Shown in pieces: positions 14,501 through 24,578 of a stretch of DNA of 64,000 bases. The notes beneath the pieces were generated by a model that searched no databases, was not told the DNA's origin, and saw nothing but the letters and a program-made list of their open reading frames with translations. How positions within the stretch are numbered: position 1 is the first letter of the stretch; each line of letters starts with the position of its first letter. Origin of the DNA: Nymphaea colorata (Eukaryota > Streptophyta > Magnoliopsida > Nymphaeales > Nymphaeaceae); assembly GCF_008831285.2 (NCBI RefSeq), contig NC_045139.1:3696704-3760703 (forward strand). The letters run 5' to 3'. A program made the translations under genes and the position numbers.

Positions 14501-14921
14501 TACTGTTCGTATCTTGAACGTACACCCAACTTCGACTGCATCCCCCAACTGGAGAAATTGCTCCTTGATGGCTGCAATGCATTGAATGATATTGATACGT
14601 CCATTTGCCTTCTTAGAAACTTAAACATCCTAAGTATGAGGGATTGTGCATCTCTGGAGGAGCTGCCCAACCATATCGGATTGCAACAAAAAGGGCAAAG
14701 TTCAATGTCTAACATGTCCAAGCTTGAGGAACTCAATCTGCAAGGTTGTGAACAGCTTCAATGTCTTCCTCGACTTCCATCATCTTTGAAAAGACTGCTT
14801 CTGCAAGGATGTAAGAAGTTGAAAATTGTTCATGGATTTGAAAATTTGAAATCGATAGAACTATTAAACATGGATGGATGCGAAGGAATCAACTATTTTT
14901 TCACGTGCAAACTATATCAGG

Positions 14922-14969
<48 letters not shown>

Positions 14970-17900
14970 TCACATGCTAATAAGAAATCATTGCAGGGGA
15001 ATACCTTCACACATTTAGAGGAGTTGAGCATTTCAGGAATTAACACCATGAGTGACGGCGAAAACTACTCTTTTGCAGTTCCACTTTGTTTAAGTAGTCC
15101 ATTACTTCTAGAGAATTTGCAGTGTTATGGGGGTTCGGGCAATCTATGCAATGGCTACATTAAAGTGTGTCTAAAGGATATGGAAGACAATCAAGCATTC
15201 TATGAGACCATACTCAGCATCTACCGTGACATTGACAAAGAAACTGATGATGTTTTGTGCTACACTGTTTCTTTTCCAAAATGTGATGATATAAATTTAT
15301 TCATCGGCCTTTCTGCACCTTGTTTAATATGTGTGTCTACGATCGATAACTTCCCTCTAGAAAGGGTTCATATTCTGCTTAAAAGCGCTAACAAATGGAG
15401 TGGAAAGTATTCTAAAGTGATTCATGTAGATGAGAGTTCTGCAAATTCATGGAGGATTTCCACCAAGCAAAGCCAACTTTTACCGTCAATTCCGTTACAA
15501 GTATCAGAGTCTACATCCGAAAATTATACATTCGGGTTCGATGTGTTGGTCAGCTTTACAAAGGTAGATATTGTCCCAAATTTCGTGGACAGTCTATGCA
15601 AGGCCCTACAAGCCCATGGCATCCTCATATTTAATGGGGAAGATGATGAGAGCAAGGGGGTCAAAGTTGAGGAAATGCTTAAACGCATCAACAAACTGCC
15701 CATCTGCATACCCATCTTCTCGAAGTGCTTTTCTCAATCAAAGTGGTGCCTTAGTTCAGTTGCCAAGATGGTAGAATATAAAAAGTTGATTTTACCTGTA
15801 TACTTTCAGGTGGCTCCTTTAGATATTGGACGTCAGAGAGGAGACTTTGGAACATATTTTTCAAAACATGATGATGAAAAAAGAGAAATTGTGGAAGGTT
15901 GGAGAAAAGCATTGGAAGTTATAGTTACACAATGCAATCACCAACTTATCTACGAAACAAAGAGGTCTGTTTCTCTCTCCCTCGTTCCTCAATACCTTCT
16001 TCGACATATCCTGTCGAAATTAATTTCAATGGTTTACTGTAATAATTCATATAATTGATGATACGCTTGTATACTAAATAAGAAACTAAACGTAATTAGT
16101 TAGACGATAAGTGAAGTTTTGGTCATGTCATTCTTGCAAGACAATTTACGAACCCATTTCTTGTAACCAGGTCAAGTCACTGTTCATGTCTTCATGGAGG
16201 AGGGTTTTGTAGTTGACACACACAAGAAAGAGAGAGAGTCATGCCTTGGCAGATTATATTTGAGGAGGTGCAAACCCATGATTGACAGATTAAATTTATG
16301 TTGCCCAATGTTCTTGAGATATCCACCCTCACGCTTGAAATTTCAATAGAAGGCTGGTCTGGGGTGTGCATAGCTGCAATATACCCTAGTTTAAACGTAA
16401 CTACAACACAACATAGCATAAAAAAAAGTCTTCGCGAAACTTCTTTTTACGCTGTAAGGCAAAGGATGACTTCAGGAAAAATAGGTGGAACCCCACGACC
16501 ATACTTGTTTTCCAGAAAATGTAGCCTTTGCAGCTCTAACACAGGTCAACTGGTTTTGGCACTTGATTTCAGGACGTATGGGTTAGTGAAATTTCAGTGA
16601 GATGAGGATAAAAGCAAATGTTTTTATTCTTCCTGTTTCCTCAGTCCCCAACAAATGTTGTACTCGTTTGCTGTGTATACATACTTGTTTTTTTTTTCTA
16701 TTTTAAATTACATTTTGTTGATTTTTAAATATAAAAATTGTGTAATGTATATGCTTATGTAGTGTATGGACTGATGCTAAAGAGCACTAATTGCTATTAT
16801 TCAATGCAACACTACTTTAGAAGGTGATGGGTCTTGCTCAATGCTTCTTTGGAATGGTTGAATTTGCTTTTATTCAATGCAACACTATCTTTTGGTAATC
16901 GTTCCTATCCTAATCAACTTTTAAGGTGCGTCCCATCAAATTTTCCCAACCGTGAAAAGCCATTTATTATATCCACGAAAAATTCAAAGTAAAAAGACAA
17001 TTCACCATTGAATCAATAAAAGGACAATAAATGATTTTTTAAAAATGTACAAACAGTGCCTTGCTAAAGTAAATTGTTGATAAGATTAAAGAGAGAGAGA
17101 GAGAGTGTGTGTGTGTATGTGCTTTTTGTGCCCCTAGCGGACTGGGTGAGTGATTTTCATGGGGAGTGATTTACGAAAGAAAGGATGTTTATTACTCATT
17201 GGTAACATCTGAAAACTTAATATAACTTTGGAACTGATAAAAAATGTTATAAAAATTCTTTCATTGTAAAAGAGTTATGAAAAAGTAGCTAGTTTAATTT
17301 GTCATACTACATTTCCTTTCTCCTTGTTGATTTCCATGTCTATTTTTCACGTCAGGTATACGGAAGAAATTATCTCCATCATACGTGATCGGATTTCTAG
17401 CATGTTAAACTCTATTGGATCCAGAGTACGTACTATCCTGATGGATCCTCGTGCAAACGGTGTGATGACACTGTTGGGGAAAAAAACTGACGGTGTTTGC
17501 ATGGTTGGAATCTATGGACAAAGTGGAATCGGGAAGACGACAATTGCAAAAGCTGTATATGAGCAACTATCTCATAAATTTGACGGCAGTGCCTTCATCC
17601 TTGATGTTGGGGCCCTTGCTAGAACGGGCGAGCTTATGTCACCAAAAGGAAAGGCACGGCAGTTTGGACGACAGAAAAAAGTGCTTATAGTCTTTGACAA
17701 TGTTGATGGACTTGATGCATTTGAAAGTGACCAAATATTTGATCGAGCATTGTTTGGTGAAGGAAGCAAGATAATTATCATAGCAAAGGACAAAAAGGAA
17801 CTCACTAGTTGTGGACTGCAGGAGGTCAACATTTATTTTGCCTGCGAGCTGAACAACACGCAATCACTTCGATTGCTTGGGTACCATGCATTTAAAGGTA

Positions 17901-20900
17901 AGCAACCAACAGCTGAGATTGTTGAATTAGCAAGGAAGGTGACAGAATTTGCTGGAGGATTGCCATTAGCTCTTGTGGTACTTGGCTCACTCCTTTCGAG
18001 TATGAGAACCAAAGAAGAATGGGAAAGCATGTTGGAAAAATTATCAAGTGCTCCGGGTGAAGGTTTAGATAAAGTACTTAAAGTAAGCATGGATGCTCTA
18101 CATCCTCATCAACAACAAGTATTTTTTGACATAGCATGTCTAAAAGAGTGTGCACCTTCACTATGGAAGGACATTGGACACTATCCAGGCAATACCATCA
18201 AATTTCTTGAAGAGAGGTGTCTCATTAGCCTTGATGCTCAAGACGGACCTAGGATGCACGACCCCATCCGAGATTGGGGTCGAAGATGGATAGCACAAGA
18301 AGGCTACAAGTGCTCGACGCCGGCCATGAACATTTTTGGGTTGGATCTTCAGCAGCAGAATATATTTTTGGACATAGCATGTTATCTCATTGGCCGTGAA
18401 GAGGAGTATGCAACTTATATGTGGGAGGATTGTGGGTACTCTCCAACCGATGCAATCAAAGTTCTTCAGGACAGGTGTCTTATAAGGATCGATGAGGATG
18501 GCAGGTTCAAGATGAAAGACTACATTCGAAATATGGGCAGATCGATGGTTGAAAAAGGTGAACTCAGTCCTTGTATGTATGGCAGAATTTGGAACGAGAA
18601 TTTGCCAGAGAGTCTTCGGGATTGGGAGGTATGCATGAATTGTCTTCCACATTTTCAAAATATTTGGGAACCTAACCTGCAGTTGATTGCACAATGCTTT
18701 AGGCCTAACAGCTTGGGTTGGGTGTGATCTATATATATATATAGCCCACATCTTTTGAACAGTTTCATCAATACGCTTATACATATGACCTTGGTCCCAG
18801 AGGATCTGATTGACTCAGATTGTATATAGATAGCCCACATTTTTTGAACAGTTTCATCAATACGCATATACACACGACCTTGGTCCCAGATGATCTGATT
18901 GACTCAGATTGTTGGGCAATTGACTCGAACAAGTGGTGACTCTAAATAAGGAAGAATACTATTTCTACGTAAAATACTATATGCGGGTAGTTCAACCGTG
19001 ATCTGAATTGGGGAAAAGGAGATAGAGTCTGGTTATTGACCAAAATGATGAAGTGGCAAATGCAATGGTACTGTGGGGCTTGGTCAGATCAGTTGTGGAT
19101 CTGATCCCTTCCCCTAGCTATGGTAAGTCTATTTTATTTATGTGAACTTTTTCTTTTTAATTTACATGTATTTCAAATTAGTCTTTGAGTTAAATTTCGA
19201 ATGTAGTCTTTCACCTTGAGAAACGATTCAAGTGAATGAACTGTAGAACTACACTCATTTGTGAAGTATGTGAAAATGGTGAGTAATTGGTAACTAAACA
19301 CAAAATTACAGAATTCTTAAATATATTTGTCGGTTGTTGAGTCTCCTATAGGTCTAATAAATTTGAGAGAACAGATTTCTTACATAAAATTTATTGGTTA
19401 ATGAATTTGTCAATTACCTGTAAGTCTGATACTTTTGAAAAACAATCATTTTAGACTTTCCTAATTGATATGAAGTAATTCTTTTCGCTTGATATATAGG
19501 GCTGGAGCAATGATCAGATCGAAGGTATTAATGCTCTCCTTAGTTGGCATTTGAGGGCTGTTAGGATTGAAGCAATGGGCAATGTAAGAGTGGCCCATCT
19601 TATACGTTGCTATTTCCTTCAGCCACAGCCTTTAAAGAATCTCAGATGGCTACGGATGGAAATGTGTGTTGTTGATAGCTGGTTATTGAATGACGGAGGC
19701 ATCCTTGAGAATCTTGTTGTCCTGCAACTGCATTACTGTCGCATGTGGTCGCGGGGTGAGGAAGACGTGGTCGTTGCAAGCAATAAACGTCAAGTGGTAA
19801 GGGTAGAGATGTACAATGAGTCATGAACTCGGGCTGGACTTGAACCCACTGGGTGAAGCTCCACTTGAGTCAGAGCTCAACCAAAAATTGGAGTTTATAA
19901 TTACTAGTCATTCGAGTTGCATGAACTCACGTCCATCAAACTTGAGCACACTTGTTTAATTTAGGTCTTTTTTTTTCCCAATTTTCAAACTTAAAACCAA
20001 GGAAAGAGGTCAAATCACATGCACATTAAATGAGTCCAAGGACTCGGTCTACTGAGTGGAAGTCAAGCTGACCTTGTACAGATCAACTCAAGCTCGGGCT
20101 TGAGCTGAACAAGATAGATATGAGTTAAGTTCAGTCGAGCTGACCAAGCTCGAACTCCACTAAGCTCGTGTACAGCTCGAGATAAGGGCGTCAGCATGTC
20201 TCTTTCTATCTCTCTCGCTTTCTCTCTCTATCTATCTGTAAATTAACACTTATTCGCATTATATTTTCTTTGACAATAGCAAAAAATTTTGATTCTGCAG
20301 GTCTTCAAGAAACTGAAGGTTCTAGAGATCTTAGGTTGTCAACGTGTGTCTCTTGATTTCTCACTCATGCCGAGCATATTGAAACTGGTGATTGAGGAGT
20401 CGCGGGAATTTGATGAAACTCCCAAGACGATTGCGGGCCTTAGTAAGCTCAAATACTTGAGAATTACAGACTGTCAGGGACTGAAGAAACTATCCAGCAG
20501 TGTCAGTAACTTGAGTTCCCTTGAAACCCTTCAGCTTGGAGGATGCCGAAAGCTTCAAAAGTTGCCAGAATGTCTGGGGGATTTGGCAGCCTTAGGAGAA
20601 CTCATCCTTTCAGGCTGTCAGTCATTAGAAAAAATTTATAATTCCATAATCAAACTAAACCGTCTACATACCATCGACATCAGTGGCTGTCGGTCTCTTC
20701 CATATCTTCCACAACTTCCATCCTCTTTGATCACTCTTGATGCCTCTGGGTGTACCAATTTGAGACAGGTCGCAGATATGTCAAGCCTAAAAGATCTAAA
20801 GACTTTGAATCTAGATGGATGTGATGTACTTCAAGACTTACCTGGCCTACACAATTTAAAATCCCTAACATTTTTAAAGCTGCCATTTCATATTAGTCAG

Positions 20901-20915
20901 AGGGAGAAGCTGTAA
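11028..20915 (+). CDS. Locus B: complete double TNL receptor (TIR-NB-LRR-TIR-NB-LRR), 8 exons
   Basis: Exons 11028-11575, 11907-13017, 14101-14382, 14471-14920, 14997-15964, 17356-18628, 19500-19796 and 20301-20915 join at GT/AG sites to 5544 nt, predicting 1847 aa with no internal stop. Domains by residue: TIR1 about 28-180, NB1 183-553, LRR1 554-797, post-LRR domain about 798-975, TIR2 about 978-1120, NB2 1120-1544, LRR2 1545-1847. The first half has the expected catalytic motifs (TIR Glu105, P-loop, TTR, MHD). The second TIR has Ser1051 at the catalytic Glu position, and NB2 has a duplicated winged helix. TNLs are intracellular immune receptors whose oligomerised TIRs cleave NAD+. Most family members have one TIR-NB-LRR set and are roughly 1000-1300 aa, so this is unusually long. 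The alternative is two adjacent genes split between TIR2 and NB2. Confidence 0.75.
11576..11906 (+). other. Locus B intron 1 with 107-bp tandem duplication
   Basis: A sequence beginning ACGCAGAAGCATCAATACC at 11604 is repeated at 11711 (period 107 bp) with few differences. The TIR1 frame reads through part of it and would end at 11765 if the intron were retained, giving a TIR-only product. Confidence 0.6.
11907..13017 (+). CDS. Locus B exon 2: NB-ARC 1
   Basis: 370 codons plus the first base completing a phase-2 junction. Canonical TNL NB-ARC: P-loop GKGGIGKTT (about 12067-12093), kinase-2 VLIVLDDID (12301-12327), RNBS-B GSKIIVTTRSRD (about 12400), GGLPLAL (about 12579), FLDIACFLIG, and MHD (12895-12903). 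All switch residues are present, so it should bind and exchange nucleotide. I placed the donor at AAG/GTATGG (13018), which leaves the usual spacing to VEGIVL in the next exon. Confidence 0.87.
13018..14100 (+). other. Locus B intron 2
   Basis: A 1.08 kb AT-rich intron with no gene seen. It contains a (CA)n-rich stretch (about 13937-13985) and a short (TA)n. The acceptor TTTTTTCTATAG is strong. Confidence 0.55.
14101..14382 (+). CDS. Locus B exon 3: LRR1a
   Basis: 94 codons, phase 0 at both ends. It begins RNNSVEGIVLN, the conserved NB-ARC to LRR linker of TNLs, then AFKDMSNLRLLRLN and later WLEWKGC and NLVILNLSRSNI. The small separate first LRR exon is normal in plant TNL genes. Confidence 0.83.
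14471..14920 (+). CDS. Locus B exon 4: LRR1b
   Basis: 150 codons of LRRs (LKVLDLSYC, NLNILSMRDC, KLEELNLQGC, SLKRLLLQGC). The acceptor is a CAGCAG tandem, so the exon may start 3 bases earlier in some transcripts. The donor is followed directly by (CT)n and (CA)n. Confidence 0.83.
14997..15964 (+). CDS. Locus B exon 5: post-LRR domain plus catalytically dead TIR2
   Basis: The first ~175 residues are beta-rich sequence without a leucine repeat, in the position where many TNLs carry a C-JID/post-LRR domain, though no C-JID signature was recognised. From about 15538 a TIR-like domain follows (FGFDVLVSFTKVDI, then IPIFSKCFSQSKWCL, then LILPVYFQVAPLDI). The codon aligned with the catalytic Glu is TCA, Ser1051 (15756-15758). 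The RG of SFRG is replaced. The exon ends TAC GAA ACA AAG AG in phase 2, exactly like TIR1 to NB1. If the next intron were retained the frame would stop at 16058. Confidence 0.8.
15965..17355 (+). other. Locus B intron 5 (between the two receptor halves)
   Basis: A 1.39 kb AT-rich intron with no TIR or other exon recognisable. It contains a (GA)n/(GT)n tract (about 17092-17120). An in-frame ATG at 17336 lies just before the NB2 acceptor. No promoter-like change in composition was seen, but transcription starting here cannot be ruled out. Confidence 0.5.
17356..18628 (+). CDS. Locus B exon 6: NB-ARC 2 with duplicated winged helix
   Basis: 424 codons after one phase-completing base. P-loop GQSGIGKTT is intact. 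Kinase-2 reads VLIVFDNVD. RNBS-B reads GSKIIIIAKDKKEL, so the TTR arginine is missing. The segment between RNBS-A and kinase-2 is much shorter than in NB1. Two winged-helix segments follow in tandem: FFDIAC (about 18128) to RMHD (18253-18261), and FLDIACYLIG (about 18367) to KMKD (18512-18520). A second copy of this subdomain is unusual for an NLR. Locus C shares it; loci A and D do not. Confidence 0.8.
18629..19499 (+). other. Locus B intron 6 with 89-bp duplication
   Basis: Contains a short (TA)n and a block starting AGCCCACATCTTTTGAAC at 18743, repeated at 18832 (period 89 bp). The same block flanks the microsatellite in B2 near 22564. No gene seen. Confidence 0.55.
19500..19796 (+). CDS. 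Locus B exon 7: LRR2a
   Basis: 99 codons, phase 0 both ends, after the acceptor GATATATAG. It contains EAMGNVRVAHLIRC, NLRWLRMEMC and NLVVLQLHYC. Frame is intact where locus A has lost a base. Confidence 0.77.
20301..20915 (+). CDS. Locus B exon 8: terminal LRR2b
   Basis: 204 codons and TAA. Begins VFKKLKVLEILGC and has about eight LRRs (SNLSSLETLQLGGC, GDLAALGELILSGC, LKDLKTLNLDGC), ending KLPFHISQREKL. No domain follows the second LRR. The matching ends of A and D show this is the native C-terminus. Confidence 0.82.
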   Translation, partial: VFKKLKVLEILGCQRVSLDFSLMPSILKLVIEESREFDETPKTIAGLSKLKYLRITDCQGLKKLSSSVSNLSSLETLQLGGCRKLQKLPECLGDLAALGELILSGCQSLEKIYNSIIKLNRLHTIDISGCRSLPYLPQLPSSLITLDASGCTNLRQVADMSSLKDLKTLNLDGCDVLQDLPGLHNLKSLTFLKLPFHISQREKL

Positions 20916-22415
20916 AGTAGAATCTTTTATTAGAGACAGTTGCTTAGTTGCTGGCTGGTTTATTTTTCATTTGTTTCATTTTCAGAGACTTCCTAAGAGA
21001 AGAACTACTTTTTCCATCACTTCTGTTTTCAGGCTTGAAATTTAGGTGGATTAATATGAGATTACTTGACTCCATGATCTCCTGCCACTGATTCTATATT
21101 TCTTTCTTTGAATTAAGTTTGTCTCGTTAATCAAGAAGCAAATGAACTAGATGTTAGATTTAAGTCCGAGAATGGTTCAATCTTCTTTATCTTGTCCCGG
21201 TCAGATGGATTGATGGTTTATTTTATGGATAACGTATTTGAAACTGAAAGCTTTTCACATGGAAAAAGCTAGTCACGATGCAAACATGCCAACAAACACA
21301 AAAAAAAAGAAAAGAAAAAAACAATGCTACATCATGCCTGCCAACAAAGAACAGTCACAGAGGAAAATTTGTCAATTATTTAGTAAAAAGTACATTTTAT
21401 TCGAAATTACTGAATATATAAAATCTTAATTAATGATGTTAATTTGAGAAAAAATAGTCGGCTGACATTGTAATTTAGTGAAGGTGTATGTTGAAGAAGA
21501 AAGATCAATTAGTTAAAGTTCATCGTCTTTAGGTGAGCATAAATTTATTCTAGACCCTTCTATATTCCACACCTTTCATATGAAGTATCGCTGTTTTTGA
21601 AAAGTATGAAATGTAACTATTTTGTCATTATATTTCAGCATTGATTATATAATCGAGCCCAGTCAAGTTTTTACAAGTTGAGCTCAACTCTTGAGCATAC
21701 ATTTGAACTTGAGATTGACTCATCTATAAACAAGACGAGCTCAAGTTGAGTTTTAGCAAGTTTGAGTTGAACCCGAGTTGGCTTCATTCGTTACACAGCT
21801 CTAATAAGCCCTGCAACATCTAGGAAGCAGGAAGAAATATGCTGCTGGTTTGCTGTGTTACATGTTTTTTTCTATTTTAAATTACCTCTTATTGATTTTT
21901 AAATGCAAAAAATTACGTAAAAGCGTTTGTAGCATATAGAATGATGCTGGAGAGTACTAATTGCCATTATTCAATGGAACACAATTTTAGAAGGTGGTGG
22001 GATCTTGCTCATTGCTACTTTGGAATGGTTGAATTTGCTTTAATTCTAAATGTACGTAGGTGAAGAGAATTTCCAGGTCATCATCTTTTCAAAGGTGCTC
22101 ATTTTGAAAAAAAAAATGCTTTATCCCATCAATTTTTCTCAACCACGAAAAAACTATTTATGCTACCCACGGCAAATTCAAAGTAAAAAAATAAATCACC
22201 ATTGAATCAATAAAAGGAAAATAAATTATTCTTAAAAAATGTGGCTATCCATGGTGATTGATCAAGACTGGATTTTAGAGGGAGAGGGAGAAAACGGAAG
22301 CGAGAAATATGAAAGTTATGAAAAACTAGCTAGTTTAATTTGTCATACTACATTCCCTTTCTCCTTGTCGATTTATTTTCCCTGATTTCTCAGTAGCCAC
22401 TATTTTTTACTTCAG
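20916..22415. other. Spacer after locus B, including duplicated intron sequence
   Basis: 20916-21430 is the shared receptor 3' flank. From about 21850 the sequence is homologous to locus B intron 5 (about 16650 on), so the B2 duplication breakpoint lies near 21830-21850, inside or next to GAGCTCAAG-type repeats (21660-21790). No gene seen. Confidence 0.5.
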
Positions 22416-22450
22416 GTATATGGAAGAACTAATTAGGATCATACGTAGTC

Positions 22451-22566
<116 letters not shown>

Positions 22567-23566
22567 CATATCTTTTCAACACTTCCATCAATATGCATAT
22601 ACGAATACCTTGGTTCCTTGCGATTTGAGTGACTCAGATTGCTGGGTGACTCAAACAAGTGTATACTCGATCTGAGTTTGCCAAAGGAGAAAAGAGCCAG
22701 GTTATTGACCAAAATAATAGAGAGGCAAATGCAATACTACTGTGGGACTTGGCCAGATCAGTTGTGGATCTGATCCCCTTTCGTAGCTATTGTAAGTCAA
22801 ATTTTTCCTATTTTCCAATTGAAAGTACATGGCTAGCTGCTGCCTCCTTCGGTTAATCCCTACATTCTCTCATAAGTACTTGACCAATTCTTCCGACGCA
22901 TTATATTTTATTTATATCCCCTTTTTCTTTTTTACATGTAATTCGAATTAGTCATTGAGTTAAATTTATTGATTGAACTTTTTAATAAAATGACACAGTA
23001 CCTTAAGAAAAGTTACAAGTGATTGAACTGTACAACTGTGTAGAAATATTTTTGAAATAAACTATGCTAATTTGTGAAGTATGTGAAAATGGTGAGTAAT
23101 TGGTTGCTAGACACAAAAGAATAGATTCTTAAATATCTTTGTTGGTTGATGAGTTTCCTATAGGTCTAATAAATTTGAAAGAACAGATGTCTTAAATAAA
23201 TTTGTTGGTTGATGAATTTGTCTGTTACCTGTAAATCATATAATTTTGAAACAATTATCTTAGACCTCCTAATTGATCTAAATTAATTCTTTTTGCTTAC
23301 TTGATATACAGGGCTGTAGCAATGATCAGATAGAAGGTATTAATGTTCTGTTTATTGGGCATCCAAGGCCCATGCGCATTGAAGCAATGGGTAATTTAAG
23401 GGCGCTCCATCTTACAAATTGCTATTTCCAAAACAATTGTCTACAGCCTCTGAAGAATCCGAGATGGCTACGGATGGAAGGGTGTGATGTGGATAGCTGG
23501 ATATTTAAAGACAGAAGCATCCTTGAAAAACTTCGTCCTCCAACTTCACTCCTGTCAAGTGCTGCC

Positions 23567-24578
23567 TGATAAAGAGTAAATCAGCAACACCAGAATTTAG
23601 GGATATCCAAAATAAGAATGTGCTGAAAATCAAGGAGATCGTTAAAGACATTGAGGATGAGAATGCACTCAATGGAAAGACAAAAATCAAGGAACTGTTG
23701 AGGAAGAGGTTGATGATGAAAACTCAGGAAAGGCAAAAATCAAGGAACCGTTTTCTAGATAATGAATGAATGTCTTGTAACAGCTCCTTAAAATAAGGAG
23801 TTATCTCAGCTGTAATGCCTATATGAGAGATTGGCATACTTTAACAATTTAAAGGCCAATGGTCTTCCGTGGGTAAAAAGAATATGCTCCACGTTAATCT
23901 CCTAAGTTTTTTTCTGTTATTGCTTTATGTTTTTCAACATAGTATCAGAGCCACGTTACTTGACGAAGAAGAATGAAGCCCATAGATGGTATGCAGACGA
24001 CCAAAGAGATCGCTACCTTCTTCACCAAAGCTAGAACTCGATCCTGTGAACAAAATCTTCAGGAATCAAACTTGAGATTTCTGAATTGCTGCCACAGCAT
24101 GATCTGCCTAACAAAGTTGCCGATATTTGTGCGAAAGCCTTATCCAGATCCGCCACCGAAAATCTTGGAGGCAAACTGGGTGTCGTTTACCCACCACTCA
24201 GTTTGAGGGGGCATGATAAAGAGTAAATGAGCAAGAGGAGAATTTAAGGATATCCAAAATAAGAATGTGCTGAAAATCAAGGATGAGAATGCACTCAATG
24301 GAAAGTCAAAAATCAAGGAACCGTTGAGGAAGAGGAAGACGTTGATGATGAAAACTCAGGAAAGGCAAAAATCAAGGAACCGTTTTCTAGATAATGAATG
24401 TCTCGTAACAGCTCCTTAAAATAAGGAGTTACCTCAGCTGTAATGTCTATATAATGCCTATATAAAAGATTGACATACTTTAACAATTTTAAGGCCAATG
24501 GCCTTCTATAGGTAAAGAAAATATGCTCCACGTTAATCTCCTAAGTTTTTTTCTGTTATTGCTTTATGTTTTTCAACA
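23567..24578 (+). mobile_element. Short Copia-derived LTR element, complete, with 5-bp TSD
   Basis: Two direct LTRs, 23567-23939 and 24214-24578 (373 and 365 bp), both begin TGATAAAGAG and end TTTTTCAACA (TG...CA). CTGCC flanks both ends (23562-23566 and 24579-24583), a 5-bp target duplication. Right after the 5' LTR is TAGTATCAGAGCCA, a near match to the primer-binding site complementary to initiator Met-tRNA. A polypurine tract (GAGGGGGCA) precedes the 3' LTR. The 274-bp interior retains only the tail of a Copia polyprotein (SATENLGGKLGVV, PPLSLRG). It is a non-autonomous deletion derivative of TRIM-like size, inserted in the B2 LRR2a exon. Confidence 0.88.

Noticed and set aside
23973-24206. 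77-codon frame inside the LTR element as a gene
   Set aside because: It crosses from leader to a shifted reading of the Copia pol tail. In the correct frame only the last ~35 residues of a polyprotein remain, so it is not a functional gene.
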